A stretch of DNA of 64,000 nt, from positions 62,001 to 126,000 of the forward strand of contig JAVTVY010036975.1 in the NCBI GenBank assembly GCA_036873755.1. Direction: 5' to 3'. Every line of letters starts with the position of its first letter. The stretch's first letter is position 1. The position numbers were made by a program, and so were the translations under genes. The notes under the pieces were generated by a model. That model had not been told where the DNA came from. It saw only the letters and a list, made by a program, of their open reading frames with translations, and ran no database searches. The DNA is from Hanleya hanleyi. Taxonomy: Eukaryota; Mollusca; Polyplacophora; Lepidopleurida; Hanleyidae. Positions 13,701 to 22,983 of the stretch are shown here, in pieces.

Positions 13701-14851
13701 ACAATGATGTCATTTTCAAAAAACGGCATTTTTAGGTCGATTTTTCGGTCGGATTTTCCTAATTTTTTATTTATGCAATTTTTCCGCAAAAGCTGCATGA
13801 CAAATTAGTAAATATTAATTTTATGTGAAATATTTGAAGAAATATGAAAAAAATATCGCTTTTCTGGTACCCCATGTGGCCGCCATTTTGAATTTAGCCA
13901 TGATCCTCTGATCGGGGATTATGCAAATAGGCTCAAAATGACCTCAATATGCTAACCTATAAATTCAAGTTTCAGCTCTCCATTTCTTGTCGCTCCGGAG
14001 GATAGCGCAGAAAGTTTGGTAGGGGGATCGGCCCCCCCCCTCCCGGAGGCCAGATAGGAATACGATTCCATGGGATGTGTATTTTCAATGTTTGTTAAGA
14101 TTATGATTAATAATGCTCCTGGAATGGAAAGATATCTCTTCATTGTTGCTATCATAATTCTGTATGCAAAATATTCCCCCATCTTGACGTAACGCTATGA
14201 AAACTTCGTGCCAAATATTCTACGAGATCCCATAATAAGCCAATCACGACAACTTCTGCCTTTTCTCTCTGACAGTGATTGACATTTAGTTCAGGGAGAT
14301 AACATCTACACCCTAACAAAGCCAGACTTTTCGACGGAAGGAAGCTCTTTGATCTTTACGGTTTACCACGAACACTGCCTGGAAATGATGCCATATTTGG
14401 ATACTGTTTCCCGATAATGTTTATAGATTAGTCGACGTGCTACCGTTTGTAATTACTCTGGGCGTGATTTTGAATTGTTTCACCAAGCTAGCCACCTGAT
14501 TGGCTAACAAATGCGGTTTCGAAGTTGCAGGCGATTTATATAGGGCAGAATTCAGATATAATATTTCGTGATATTATATCTGAGTTTACTGAGATTGAAT
14601 ATTCCTCATAATATTCAATATTGGCCGAGAAATTTAGAGAACATTTATCAGGGTGGAGTCCCTCCGCCTTCAATTTATCCGGTTGCTACGCTTTCCTGGT
14701 GGGTATTAAGCGGTTTTTTAAATAGTACATAAAGGAATGATGAATGGAGAAAATACGGAAATTAAAACCTACCAGCAAGATCTTGACAAATGATAAATAC
14801 ACACATAGTCAGCCAATATAACAGCCGACCCGAACTCTGACATCTCCCCAT
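7593..14851 (-). CDS. Secreted Kazal-domain protein, five exons found, 3' end not found
   Basis: Spliced model on the minus strand: exons 14851-14773, 11521-11432, 9943-9743, 8178-8014 and 7754-7593. Each has a GT donor and an AG acceptor, every intron is phase 1, and the joined frame stays open for 232 codons. Residues 1-26 form a signal peptide (MGRC then a hydrophobic core ending CQDLA) with a good start context (ACCATGG). Residues 27-57 are a polar linker containing RKR, a possible proprotein-convertase site. Residues 63-123 hold a Kazal-type domain. Residues 126-230 form a Cys-bounded domain with PIYR and WNTWVVG motifs, a layout I associate with many invertebrate extracellular proteins. 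The protein is probably secreted and protease-inhibitor-like or matrix-binding, which is inference. The last exon ends mid-codon, and no terminal exon or stop could be found further left. I am confident in the exons and less so in full gene extent. Confidence 0.7.
8014..8178 (-). CDS. Exon 4: first half of a Cys-bounded extracellular domain
   Basis: Exactly 55 codons, phase 1 to phase 1, CAG acceptor and GTAAGC donor. It begins with ACDLL and contains DNKPIYRS and LFFLKEWNTWVVG. This resembles the 'NG-x-PVY ... YLYF ... W-x-IG' half-domain seen in many invertebrate secreted proteins. The other half is the next exon at 7754. No start codon lies usefully in this frame, so an ATG-based ORF search would miss it. 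Confidence 0.65.
8179..9742. other. Intron of the Kazal gene
   Basis: Contains a degenerate ATGTGACA-rich stretch (8225-8400) and a block at 8860-9170 open on both strands (GSTKPLGVPEILAQ on plus, LPVVSYCHYALRYNLPGCN on minus). The balanced openness and higher GC suggest an old mobile-element fragment, which I could not identify. Confidence 0.4.
9743..9943 (-). CDS. Exon 3: follistatin/agrin-type Kazal domain
   Basis: A 67-codon phase-1 exon with a CAG acceptor and a GTAAGT donor. The cysteine pattern is C-x10-C-x-C-x7-C-x7-C, then six residues to a Tyr, x3-C, x6-C and x12-C. The core motif GVVCDDQGRMYDSACDF matches the Kazal core (VCGSDGxTYxNxC). Kazal domains inhibit serine proteases or act as binding modules in follistatin- and agrin-like proteins. 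The short spacing between the last cysteines fits the follistatin/agrin subtype better than a classical inhibitor loop. A symmetrical phase-1 exon is typical of a shuffled extracellular module. Function beyond that cannot be read from sequence. Confidence 0.8.
10672..11060 (+). repeat. Dispersed repeat with AATGGCCGC motif, copy 1
   Basis: Matches 13.55-13.87 kb: TAACTATTTTTCTTACC, GAGTCAGGCTCTACCTTCAA, AAAATGGCCGCTTTGATGAC and AAACTGCATGATAAATTAGT. Open frames over it are repeat-derived. It lies in the intron between exons 2 and 3 of the Kazal gene. Confidence 0.6.
11623..11787. mobile_element. Small TIR element (MITE) with TA target duplication
   Basis: Perfect 10-base terminal inverted repeats CACTGTCAGA/TCTGACAGTG are flanked by TA on both sides, as for Tc1/mariner-type elements. 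The 161-base interior is built of TGGGTCA-type repeats in both orientations (TTGGGTCATAATGAACC, GTCAATTTGACCCAA). It has no coding capacity. Confidence 0.75.
12466..12641 (-). mobile_element. Partial copy of the 55-kb retroelement 3' region
   Basis: Matches the middle of the 3' region in reverse: TTTTCAATGATGCCGGCAAA, CATCATTATGTTCCAAAA and CAGTCACGCTTTGATTGTGG. Both ends are missing or diverged. It lies between exons 1 and 2 of the Kazal gene. Confidence 0.6.
13510..14070 (+). repeat. Dispersed repeat copy 2, with G-run and C-run ends
   Basis: Shares TTGGGTCAAGCTCTACCAGA, CAAGATGGCCGCCTTGATCA and CTGCATGACAAATTAGTAAA with copy 1. It has an unbroken G run (about 13551-13563) at the left and a C run near 14030-14040 at the right, next to partly inverted ATCTGGCCT text. 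Its 3' part (CCATGTGGCCGCCATTTTGA at 13870) is one unit of the 60-kb satellite. Confidence 0.6.
14773..14851 (-). CDS. Exon 1: signal peptide of the Kazal-domain protein
   Basis: Twenty-six codons plus one base, starting at an ATG in ACCATGGGG context and ending at a GTAGGT donor. It encodes a short basic/polar start and a hydrophobic stretch (LLYWLTMCVFIICQDLA) typical of a secretory signal. The phase-1 end joins in frame to the exon at 11521. A candidate TATA-like motif (TATAAATA on the minus strand, near 14945-14938) lies about 90 bases upstream, but no initiator is well placed. Confidence 0.6.
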
Positions 14852-16229
14852 GGTTATACGTCTACAATATTTTTCACAGTTTAGGAGTCTACAGCTGAAG
14901 ATGGGCGATGTGTCTCCTTCTTTGCATAAGTTGCATTTATTTATAAGTATATAAAACTTCCGCCATTAATAATATACCGGTACTTGTCCAAATACTGATC
15001 AATCAGCACAGCGAAATACTAGTTAGTCGTCACGACAAGGACCGGATACAATACTTGTCGACATATCATTATAATGTCTAAAGAATTCCGCCAACCCACG
15101 CGTGACGAACACGCTTTTATTCAGCATTCTGTATTTAAGTTTTTACCACTTTCGTGCGAGATTAACAATGTGTGTTTATATTTCCGAGATGTGAATATAT
15201 GTATCTCATTTTAAATCCGGATTGAATACATGTCTATACCTGTAATTTAGCATGGTGCATACAGCTCGCATAAACACTACAAACATACGATAAACGCGGT
15301 AAATTTGTCAAAGAAAATTCATCATCTACATTATAAACGGGCTACCTCGGAAAATCAGAACCTAGGTAATATCTGGTTGCATCAGAAGTTTAAGAAACAA
15401 TTCACCCTGGGGGTGACTGAGCATACATTGATCTATCGCTGATGTGATCAGTCAGGTGAAACGAAATTACCTGAACTCAAGGAAATGTAAATAGGACTAT
15501 CAAAGCGATCCAACTATAGATATCGGACAACAAACGTCTAAACTATGAGTGACTCAGCTAGTGACGTATCGTGTCATCAACTGACAACAGATGTTAATTT
15601 CCGAGTTATATCCGGGTACAGATACAGGTAGTAGTAGTAAACACTTTGTTGGTTTCTTACACGACTAGTCACCTGATAACGAGACGAACAATGCTGAACA
15701 GGTCAGAGTCAACCAATACCTTCTTGTGCAAGTGTTTGATAACGAATATTTCCAACTCCGGAACTGAATTGAATCTTTTGGATAAAAAATGTATCCGTAT
15801 AATTCCACTTCAAATCCGGAGATAGTTACTATTCCATACGGTAAAACTTTTCCTGAAAATTAACTAAAACGTAAAATGTCATTATGCGTGAATTCTTATT
15901 CACAAATTATCAAATTTTCAAAGCGAATACACTGGGATAGTAGCAAAACTTGCGCGAATGAGTTTTTTTGAAAGAAAATAATAAATGAAAACTATTGAAT
16001 GTACACTCGCCAATATATAATACGTACAGATGTAAGTGTCATATCTCAAATATCAATTTCTCATTAAAGCTGCACTCGACGGTCATAATAAATGATTTTT
16101 ATTTTGTTTTAAGATACTGCAAATGAACCATATTCAATGTTGCTATGGTCTGCAGAATCAGCTTTTATGACCTACGGAACCGATTTATAACTGATTAGAT
16201 CGTTTAATGTTACACGATCCATAGCGATA
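14852..16229. other. No gene seen; upstream region of the Kazal gene
   Basis: Likely holds the Kazal gene promoter (minus strand) close to 14900-14960, with TATAAATA and TATATAC motifs. The remainder is AT-rich with no frame over 60 codons. Confidence 0.4.
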
Positions 16230-17402
16230 CGATTTTGAGTATCTCCTGCACACTAAACTGGCAAACTCATATAGATGAATTGGCCTCTAAAATCTCGAGA
16301 AATATTGATGTTATTAATAATGTACGACACTGCCTAAACAGGAAAACCTTGATCATACTATATTATTCATTGTTTTATTCATGTATATCTTACTGCAATA
16401 TTGTATGGGTAACACGTTCCCAACACACCTCAGGCCTCTAGTCCTGCTCAAAAAAAGAGACTTTTTCGCTTAATTACTTAAAGTAACAAATACGCTCATA
16501 CCTGTCCATTACTTGAGCAATTAAACATCATACCTTTTCATCAAATTAATGACCACCTGATATTGTTATTTACCCACAAATTTGTTCACATACCATTTTC
16601 TTTACCGACCAAATTTATAAGCTATTTTACAAAACTATCAGAAGTTCACTGCTACCCCATCCGCCAAATCCGACCTTAATCTCTACAGAATTCGAGTAAT
16701 CTCAAATCTATCATATTACTCTACAAAAACGAAAGCACCGCGAGTTTGGAAATCATTGCTCACTGACATAAAAGGCTCCACATCCTAATCACTTTTCAAA
16801 TCGCGTTTAAAGACCTACCTTTTTAAACGCTAGTCCTGAACTATCGATGGTCGTCATATATATCTATCCAAGCAGGAGGGTGTTTTTACTATACTACACA
16901 ACCAAAGTTGCTGCCAGCTTTACTTAAGCCTATTTTGAAAAAGTATTTTACATGTTTATCTATCCACTTTTAATTATTTGAAACTGTAAATACACAATCA
17001 AAATAACCTATTTTTGTTGTAATGACGAGGCAAACCACTTTTGTAGATAACTGTGTTGTTAATCATATGATCCATCGAGATCCCAGAATTGTCAAATTGG
17101 CAGAATTTCACTATATGTACAGCACCATGATCTCGATCATATATTCACCGTATACATATGCATGTATTTACTGCATATATATTTATATATACCAATCGTA
17201 AATAATTACAGCAGAAACTGTACATCTGCATGTATATTTTCTTACCCCGCTGTAACCAGTCGCATACTTTCTTAAATGTTACCAGTTTGGGATAGAACAA
17301 GCCCCCTTGGAGTTTTATTCTCGCCATTTATACAGGCATATTAGATATTATGTTTGTATATTCATTCACGAAATGGTGAATAAACAATCAATCAATCAAT
17401 CA
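16230..17402 (+). mobile_element. 5'-truncated CR1/L2-type LINE with ATCA tail
   Basis: The frame at 16235-16441 reads LNWQTHIDELASKISRN and YYSLFYSCISYCNIVW, the classic end of the RT domain in CR1/L2/Jockey-type LINEs. Interrupted frames continue to about 16830 with APRVWKSLLTDIK and LFKSRLKTYLFKR, the usual C-terminal text. A 3' UTR of about 550 bases ends in (ATCA)n at 17384-17402. Several stops show it is dead. Confidence 0.7.
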
Positions 17403-18257
17403 ATTCATTCAATTGAATTGTAATAAATATATTTTCGGTATTTTTTATATTGTGATCGCTGAATCTGAAACATTTGAATTTAAATGGAGCGATTTGTAAA
17501 AATGTATTATTCAAATTTCCTCGTAAATACATGTAACTTCTGAAGTTCTATCATGGTCCAACCAAACATGCTTGCTTCATTATTTTGCAATTTCGTCCTG
17601 AAAACGTTTTCATAGAAGTTCAATTGAGCCAATTCGAATAAATCTGAAAAATGAAACCTTTCAACAAAAAAATTGGATACCTTCGAATGCAGTCCTTCGT
17701 GTTTTAGGAGTGCGATCACACGCCCATACCACCACACTTCTAAAAATTAACCCAGGAGTGTTAAAAACTGCACTCACCAAACGCGATCCTCCCTGCGTTG
17801 TATAACCCGATGGAGTGAGAATCCCATTCTTTAAAATATTTCGAATTTTAGAAGTATTACTCACAGCATTCCTGCTATTAAACAAAAAGACTGCGAAGGG
17901 AGACGAACATGCTTATTTAGTTCTTTATGTTCAACATTGTGCTCAAATTACATTACTTTGCGCTTAGTAACATAACTTTGTTTTTTATGTGCAACGTTTT
18001 GTTTGATTCGCACATAAGTTATTACAAGGCCAATCCGAAAAACCTGGTAAAAGTTTTAACCCCGTTTCGATTTAGGGCCTACTGAGTTCTTAATATTAAT
18101 TGGAAAGTTCGAATTGCTACTTATTAATAATATTATATGGAGAGTAGCCCAGCTGAACTGATTACATGAAATGATTTGACAAAGAAAGAATAAATAATCT
18201 GTCAGTCGAATTTGAACTCACGACCCTTCTAAACGCGCATAATGAATTGACCGTGTG

Positions 18258-19140
18258 CGAATAGGAACCCTTAAGAACAGGAGCCTTTATATGGACACGA
18301 GCCCAATGGACTTATTCCAAATGTGGACACGAGCCCACAACTATATATTTTGATTGCGGAATATTCAACAAATACATGTACAGGGAAATTTTAACAAATG
18401 ATTAAATTTCAGGGAAAAAATCATTGGTTCTTTTATTTCATATATGTTGGACAGTCTATTTTCATATTTTGCTTGAAAACTTAAGAATAAATCAGTTGTT
18501 TTATTTTGTTATCATTGACATTATCATTGACATATTAAAAGATAAAAAAAAAATATTTAAAATTTTGCAAAGTTTGAACACGTTTAGGACGTCTATTTTC
18601 ATAGACGTTAAACTGAACACGTTTAACACGTCTATTTTCATAATTTTCATAAACAATAAAGAGAAGAAATATGTTTCATTTTGTTATCATTGTCATATTA
18701 AAAGGAAAAAATCAAATTCATTAAAGAAGTCATTTGAACATGTTCTGACATGTTTAATGAATTTTAATTATTTGATTAACTTTTAATATGTCAATGATAA
18801 CAAAATAAAACTAGTGTTTTTTTTAATTGTTTTAGGAAAATTCTAATAGCTTTTATTATGTCAATAATAACAAAATAAAACTAAATTTTTTCCCTGAATT
18901 ATTTGAGCAGAATGTGAAAATAGACTGTCCAACATGTTCAGATTTGCAAAATATCAAAATAAAAGAAACAATGACAGAAAATATATAATTGTTTTCCTTA
19001 AATTTTTTCTTTGCATGTGTTAGCTGGATATTCCCCAATCAAAACATATAGATGTGCTCGAGTTCACTTTTGGAATAAGCCCATTGGACTCGTTTCCATA
19101 AGGGCTCGTGTCCTTAGGGCTCCTGTCCTACTGAGCTCCT
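18258..19140. repeat. Foldback (long inverted repeat) element, about 880 bp
   Basis: Left-arm AGGAACCCTTAAGAACAGGA, GGACACGAGCCCAATGG and TGTTGGACAGTCTATTTTCA pair with right-arm AGACTGTCCAACATG, CCATTGGACTCG and AGGGCTCCTGTCC read in reverse. The AT-rich centre contains nested palindromes (TTATTTTGTTATCATTGACA and its complement). No convincing gene is present. The open frame at 18424-18786 is part of an arm. Confidence 0.7.
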
Positions 19141-19204
19141 GTCCTAGACACTGAATTGACTACCGACTGAACAAGAACGGCTTGACCGGTATTACTCCAT
19201 GGTT

Positions 19205-19264
19205 TGCCCCAGTGAAAGCTCTCTCTCTTTCTCTCTTTCTCTCTCTCCCTCTCTCTCTCTCTCT
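19205..19264 (+). repeat. CT-rich microsatellite
   Basis: A run of CTCTCTTT and CTCTCTCT of about 50 bases, at the edge of the foldback element and just before the SINE at 19.3 kb. Confidence 0.85.
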
Positions 19265-19307
19265 GTATTGCATAATTGTGAAACTGGCATACATGTATGT
19301 TGTTACT

Positions 19308-19590
19308 AAGGAGTGAGTGAGTGAATATGAGTTTTTAACAATATTTCAGTCATATCACGACGAACCAACCAAGCACCACCCAGCCAAGTTGCGTTCCTGT
19401 TACTTCAAAGAACATCTTTGAAGCAACATGGAATCATGCAGACTCCCGCCATCCACTGACGACAGCACACGGCACAGACATGACATTACATTGGTGCAAA
19501 ACAGACAAGTGCAATTACAGTGCTAGACGCTACATTATCGTTCCTGTTGCTTCCAAGCAAAGTGTATTTAAGCAACAGGAACCTGTGGTG
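19308..19590 (-). mobile_element. SINE-like element sharing the 5S-SINE tail
   Basis: On the plus strand it begins GAGTGAGTGAGTGAATATGA and continues AATATTTCAGTCATATCACG, the reverse complement of the 5S-SINE tail. The body (AAGCACCACCCAGCCAAGTT, GAAGCAACATGGAATCATGC) is unrelated to 5S and matches the element at 40.55 kb. This shows tail sharing between SINE families. Confidence 0.6.
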
Positions 19591-19854
19591 AGACATATGG
19601 GACATTGTATAGATCGTTGTTTTGTTTCCTGGATTTTATTTGGATTTTCCATCAAATCATCATAAGTTTCTCCATTTCGTCTCCAGTTTCTTGCAACTTG
19701 TTTTATTTCTTTTCTTTCTTCAGTTTCCTCGAATCACTCATTTAGTTTACAACATTTCCTGAGAAGCTTTCACAATGCAAAAGGATTTATCGTAAAACAC
19801 AATTTAAACCAGTTTTCCTGAAAAAAAGCCGGAAAATACAAGAAAGTTGTTTAT

Positions 19855-20672
19855 ACTTACGCCGTGGTGGGAATAGCTTTCTCTGTGGCAGAACTGTTCC
19901 AACAACGGAAAAAAAACATTTACTGCGGTGTAAATAGTTTACCCCGCGGTGGGAATGTTTAAACCACAGATAATACATTTACATCACCATTTTAATAGTT
20001 TACAGCGCCAAGTAATATTTCATCCTAAGAGATAATATTTACATCGATCGAAGTTTACACCGCAGATGGAAACGTTGACACCAAGAAGAAAATATTTACA
20101 CCCCGGTGTAAGTAGTTTACACCGCGGTGGAAATATTCTCACGGAGAAGTGAATAATTACACCGCGGTGTGAACAGTATAAACCGCAGGGAAATGTTCAC
20201 ACAACGGAGAAAATATTTACAGATCCAAGTTTCGAAAATTGTTTATTCGCCAGATATACCTTTTCATTGTCAACAACAGCGCTGGCAAAAAAGTGATAAC
20301 ATATTTTTTTCACTAAGAATTAAGCTTTTAAGATGAGCTAGAAACACCCACTTCAGAGGGGAAAAGGCGGTCCATAATATTTACCCAGCAAATGCTCTTC
20401 AATTCTTATAATCTGTTAATTAATTTTGAAAACTCAATAAATTGTCATTACACCGCGGTAGATTGCACTGTGGAGAATATTATTATACCGTGGTGCGAAT
20501 AGTTTTTGCCGATGTGGAAATATTTACAGTGCACAGGTAATACATTACACCGTGGTGGAAATGATTACACTGCGGTGATAATATATTACACTTTACAATA
20601 TATGTCTCACAACGCAAAAAAACAAAACGTGGTGGGAATAGTTTGCACAACGGTAGAAATGTTTACAGCGCA
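19855..20672. repeat. Short palindromic repeats of the TTTACACCGCGGTG type
   Basis: Two clusters (19855-20220 and 20450-20672) of about 22-base units such as GTTTACACCGCGGTGGAAA and ATTACACCGCGGTGTGAA. Each is centred on the palindrome ACACCGCGGTGT and alternates between AATAGTTT and AATATTTA joints. About 230 unrelated bases separate the clusters. Confidence 0.7.
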
Positions 20673-20724
20673 CTTGTTCATGTGTATCTGCCTCAATTTG
20701 CCATGCAGGGTACACAACCTTCTG

Positions 20725-21033
20725 TCACGTGACTTCCGTCGATGACACTTTCAGCCACGTGACTTCCTGGCCCGGGTCGTCCGGTAAACAAGTCTGACGG
20801 AATATGATCATGTCAGTTGCAAGTTTGAGCTTGTCATACCAAAGACAACTTAGCTGAGCGAACCTTTCTACGCGCACAGCTAGCATAGTCAATTTTGGAA
20901 ATGTACAGGTTGGCCTGCTTATGACAGCAGGATATGGGTACTGAATAGTTTCAACGTAAGTCTCATTGAACATGTCAGCTGATGTTTTTGTCTTCAAAGG
21001 AGTGATTTCATGCGATGTCGTTTTATCAGACAT
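20725..21033 (-). repeat. Dispersed coding-like repeat, copy 1
   Basis: A minus-strand frame including TKTSADMFNETYVETIQYPY, clearly related to TKTNETVFISETKLETVQCP at 30.9 kb. Both copies lie near the 115-bp units and a TACCACGG array, so I treat them as parts of one composite repeat and not as two genes. I recognise no domain. Confidence 0.45.
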
Positions 21034-21399
21034 CGAGCAATTGAAGGTACAGATGTATGAACCTTTTCTGAGACCTACAGATGAACTTCATTAAAACTTA
21101 CTGGATTTTGACATATGTATTTTGTTCGTTTTGCTCCACTTTCACTCTGCAGTCCACGAAGAGACGAGCTCACACATATGGTGAGATAAGCCTGTAAGTC
21201 AAAACACGAGAAGATAATCCAAAACAACTGAAAAGTGCACCCATACACAAAATGCTGTAATTTGTAATGATTCTCTTTTAGTTTTTATAACTGCAACATC
21301 ACCTTTCAGTTACACCAGTGGAAAACTCAGGAAACATGATAAATAATGGGCTTCTGCGAATATGTGTCATCAGCATGTCTGGACTTCTTGTGGTCGGAT

Positions 21400-21862
21400 T
21401 CTAATGGATGGACTGCGCATGTGCAACCGTAAGTGGGAGGCTCTACCGAGAAGAAAAGCAGAGAGAGACATGGGTGTTTCAGCCAAAGATACTCATGGAC
21501 CCAGGCATACGCCATGGGGTATTTTTCAGGTTATTATGGGTGCGCATGCGCAGTCGGAATTGAGACCCTCTACCAAGAACGAGGAGGGAGACAGACATCG
21601 GTATCTCAGCAAACGACCTTCTTGGATCCAGATATATGCTACAGCGTATTATGGGTAGGTGGTTTTGGCTGCGCATGGACAACCATAAGTGGAACGCCCT
21701 ACCGAGAAGAGGAGTGGACAGAGACATGGGTGTTTCAGCGGACGATAATCATTGACCCAGGCATACGCCATCGGGTATTCTGCATAGGGGATTATAGCAA
21801 GAGAAGAGAGAAACATCAGAATTTCTTCCATCCTGGATCCAGGCCTTCGCCATAGGGTATTA
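21400..21862 (+). repeat. Tandem repeat, about 115-bp units
   Basis: Four diverged units starting near GCGCATGTGCAACCGTAAGT, each with AGAGACATGGGTGTTTCAGC and GACCCAGGCATACGCCAT text. Open frames on both strands here come from the repeat. Confidence 0.7.
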
Positions 21863-21871
21863 TGGGAGGAG

Positions 21872-22320
21872 GTATAAAAACCACGGTAAAAAGTATGGTA
21901 AAAAAACCACGGTTTTTTGGGACAGGTAATTACCATACAAATTACCGTGGTAATTACCATACAAAACCGTGGTAATTACCATACAAAACCGTGGTAATTA
22001 CCATACAAATTACTGTGGTAATTACCATACAAAACCGTGGTAATTACCATACAAATTACCGTGGTAATTACCATACAAAACCGTGGTAATTACCATACAA
22101 ATTACCGTGGTAATTACCATACAAAACCGTGGTAATTACCATACAAATTACCGTGGTAATTACCATACAAAACCGTGGTAATTACCATACAAATTACCGT
22201 GGTAATTACCATACAAATTACCATACAAAACCGTGGTAATTACCATGGTAATTACCTGTCCCAAAAAACCGTGGTTTTTTTACCATACTTTTACCATAGT
22301 TTTTAACCGTGTTATTCATC
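21872..22320. repeat. Hairpin-forming array of ACCGTGGTAATTACCATAC units
   Basis: About 13 copies of a 20-21 base unit that is itself palindromic (TTACCGTGGTAATTACCAT), alternating AAATT and AAAACC joints. The ends are inverted copies: AAACCACGGTTTTTTGGGAC at 21903 and GTCCCAAAAAACCGTGGTTT at 22257. The array and its flanks can therefore fold into one long stem. Two 175-base direct repeats follow (22270-22440 and 22440-22610). Confidence 0.75.
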
Positions 22321-22983
22321 CAATCCTGGGATTCACCGTGGTATTTACCTTACTATTAACCTACAAATTACCATGGTATCAACAAACCATTCACCATAAA
22401 TTACCAAATTATCATATTCTGCCTCATGCAATTAGCATACACTTTTTTTACCATACTTTTATCATGGCTTTTTAACCGTGGTAATCATCCAATCTTGGGA
22501 TTCATTGTGATATTTTACCTTACAATTAGTCAACAAATTACCATGGTATCTAAAACACACTCCCCATAAATTAACAAATTATCATATTTTGCGCCATGCA
22601 ATTTTCTACAGACAATTGTTCAAAATCGAATATAATGGTCTCTAAAAGAACTGTATCAGAATGAGTATTGTTAATGGTAAACTTTTAAGAAAATGATGGC
22701 TGTGTGGAGATAAAGTGGGGTTCCACAAACAATGAAACTGTGATTCTGCAACAGCAACTCTCGAATTCACTGCAAATGCAACTCATCGGATAAGAAAGTG
22801 CAGACTTATTTTCCAGGAACGAATAAAAGAAAAAATGGTTGGGTGAAGTTTCAACTGATTTAATGAAGCAAGACAAAATATTTATACAGTAAACATAATA
22901 TATGTGAGTCGGTCTTTCCTTGTGTGTCTGTTTCCTATACTAAAGTAACAATCAATGTTATCCCCTCATTTCTTCAGCTGTCT

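Noticed and set aside
21362..21960. Overlapping frames of 82-140 codons on both strands
   Set aside because: Translations of the 115-bp tandem units; no consistent domain or start.
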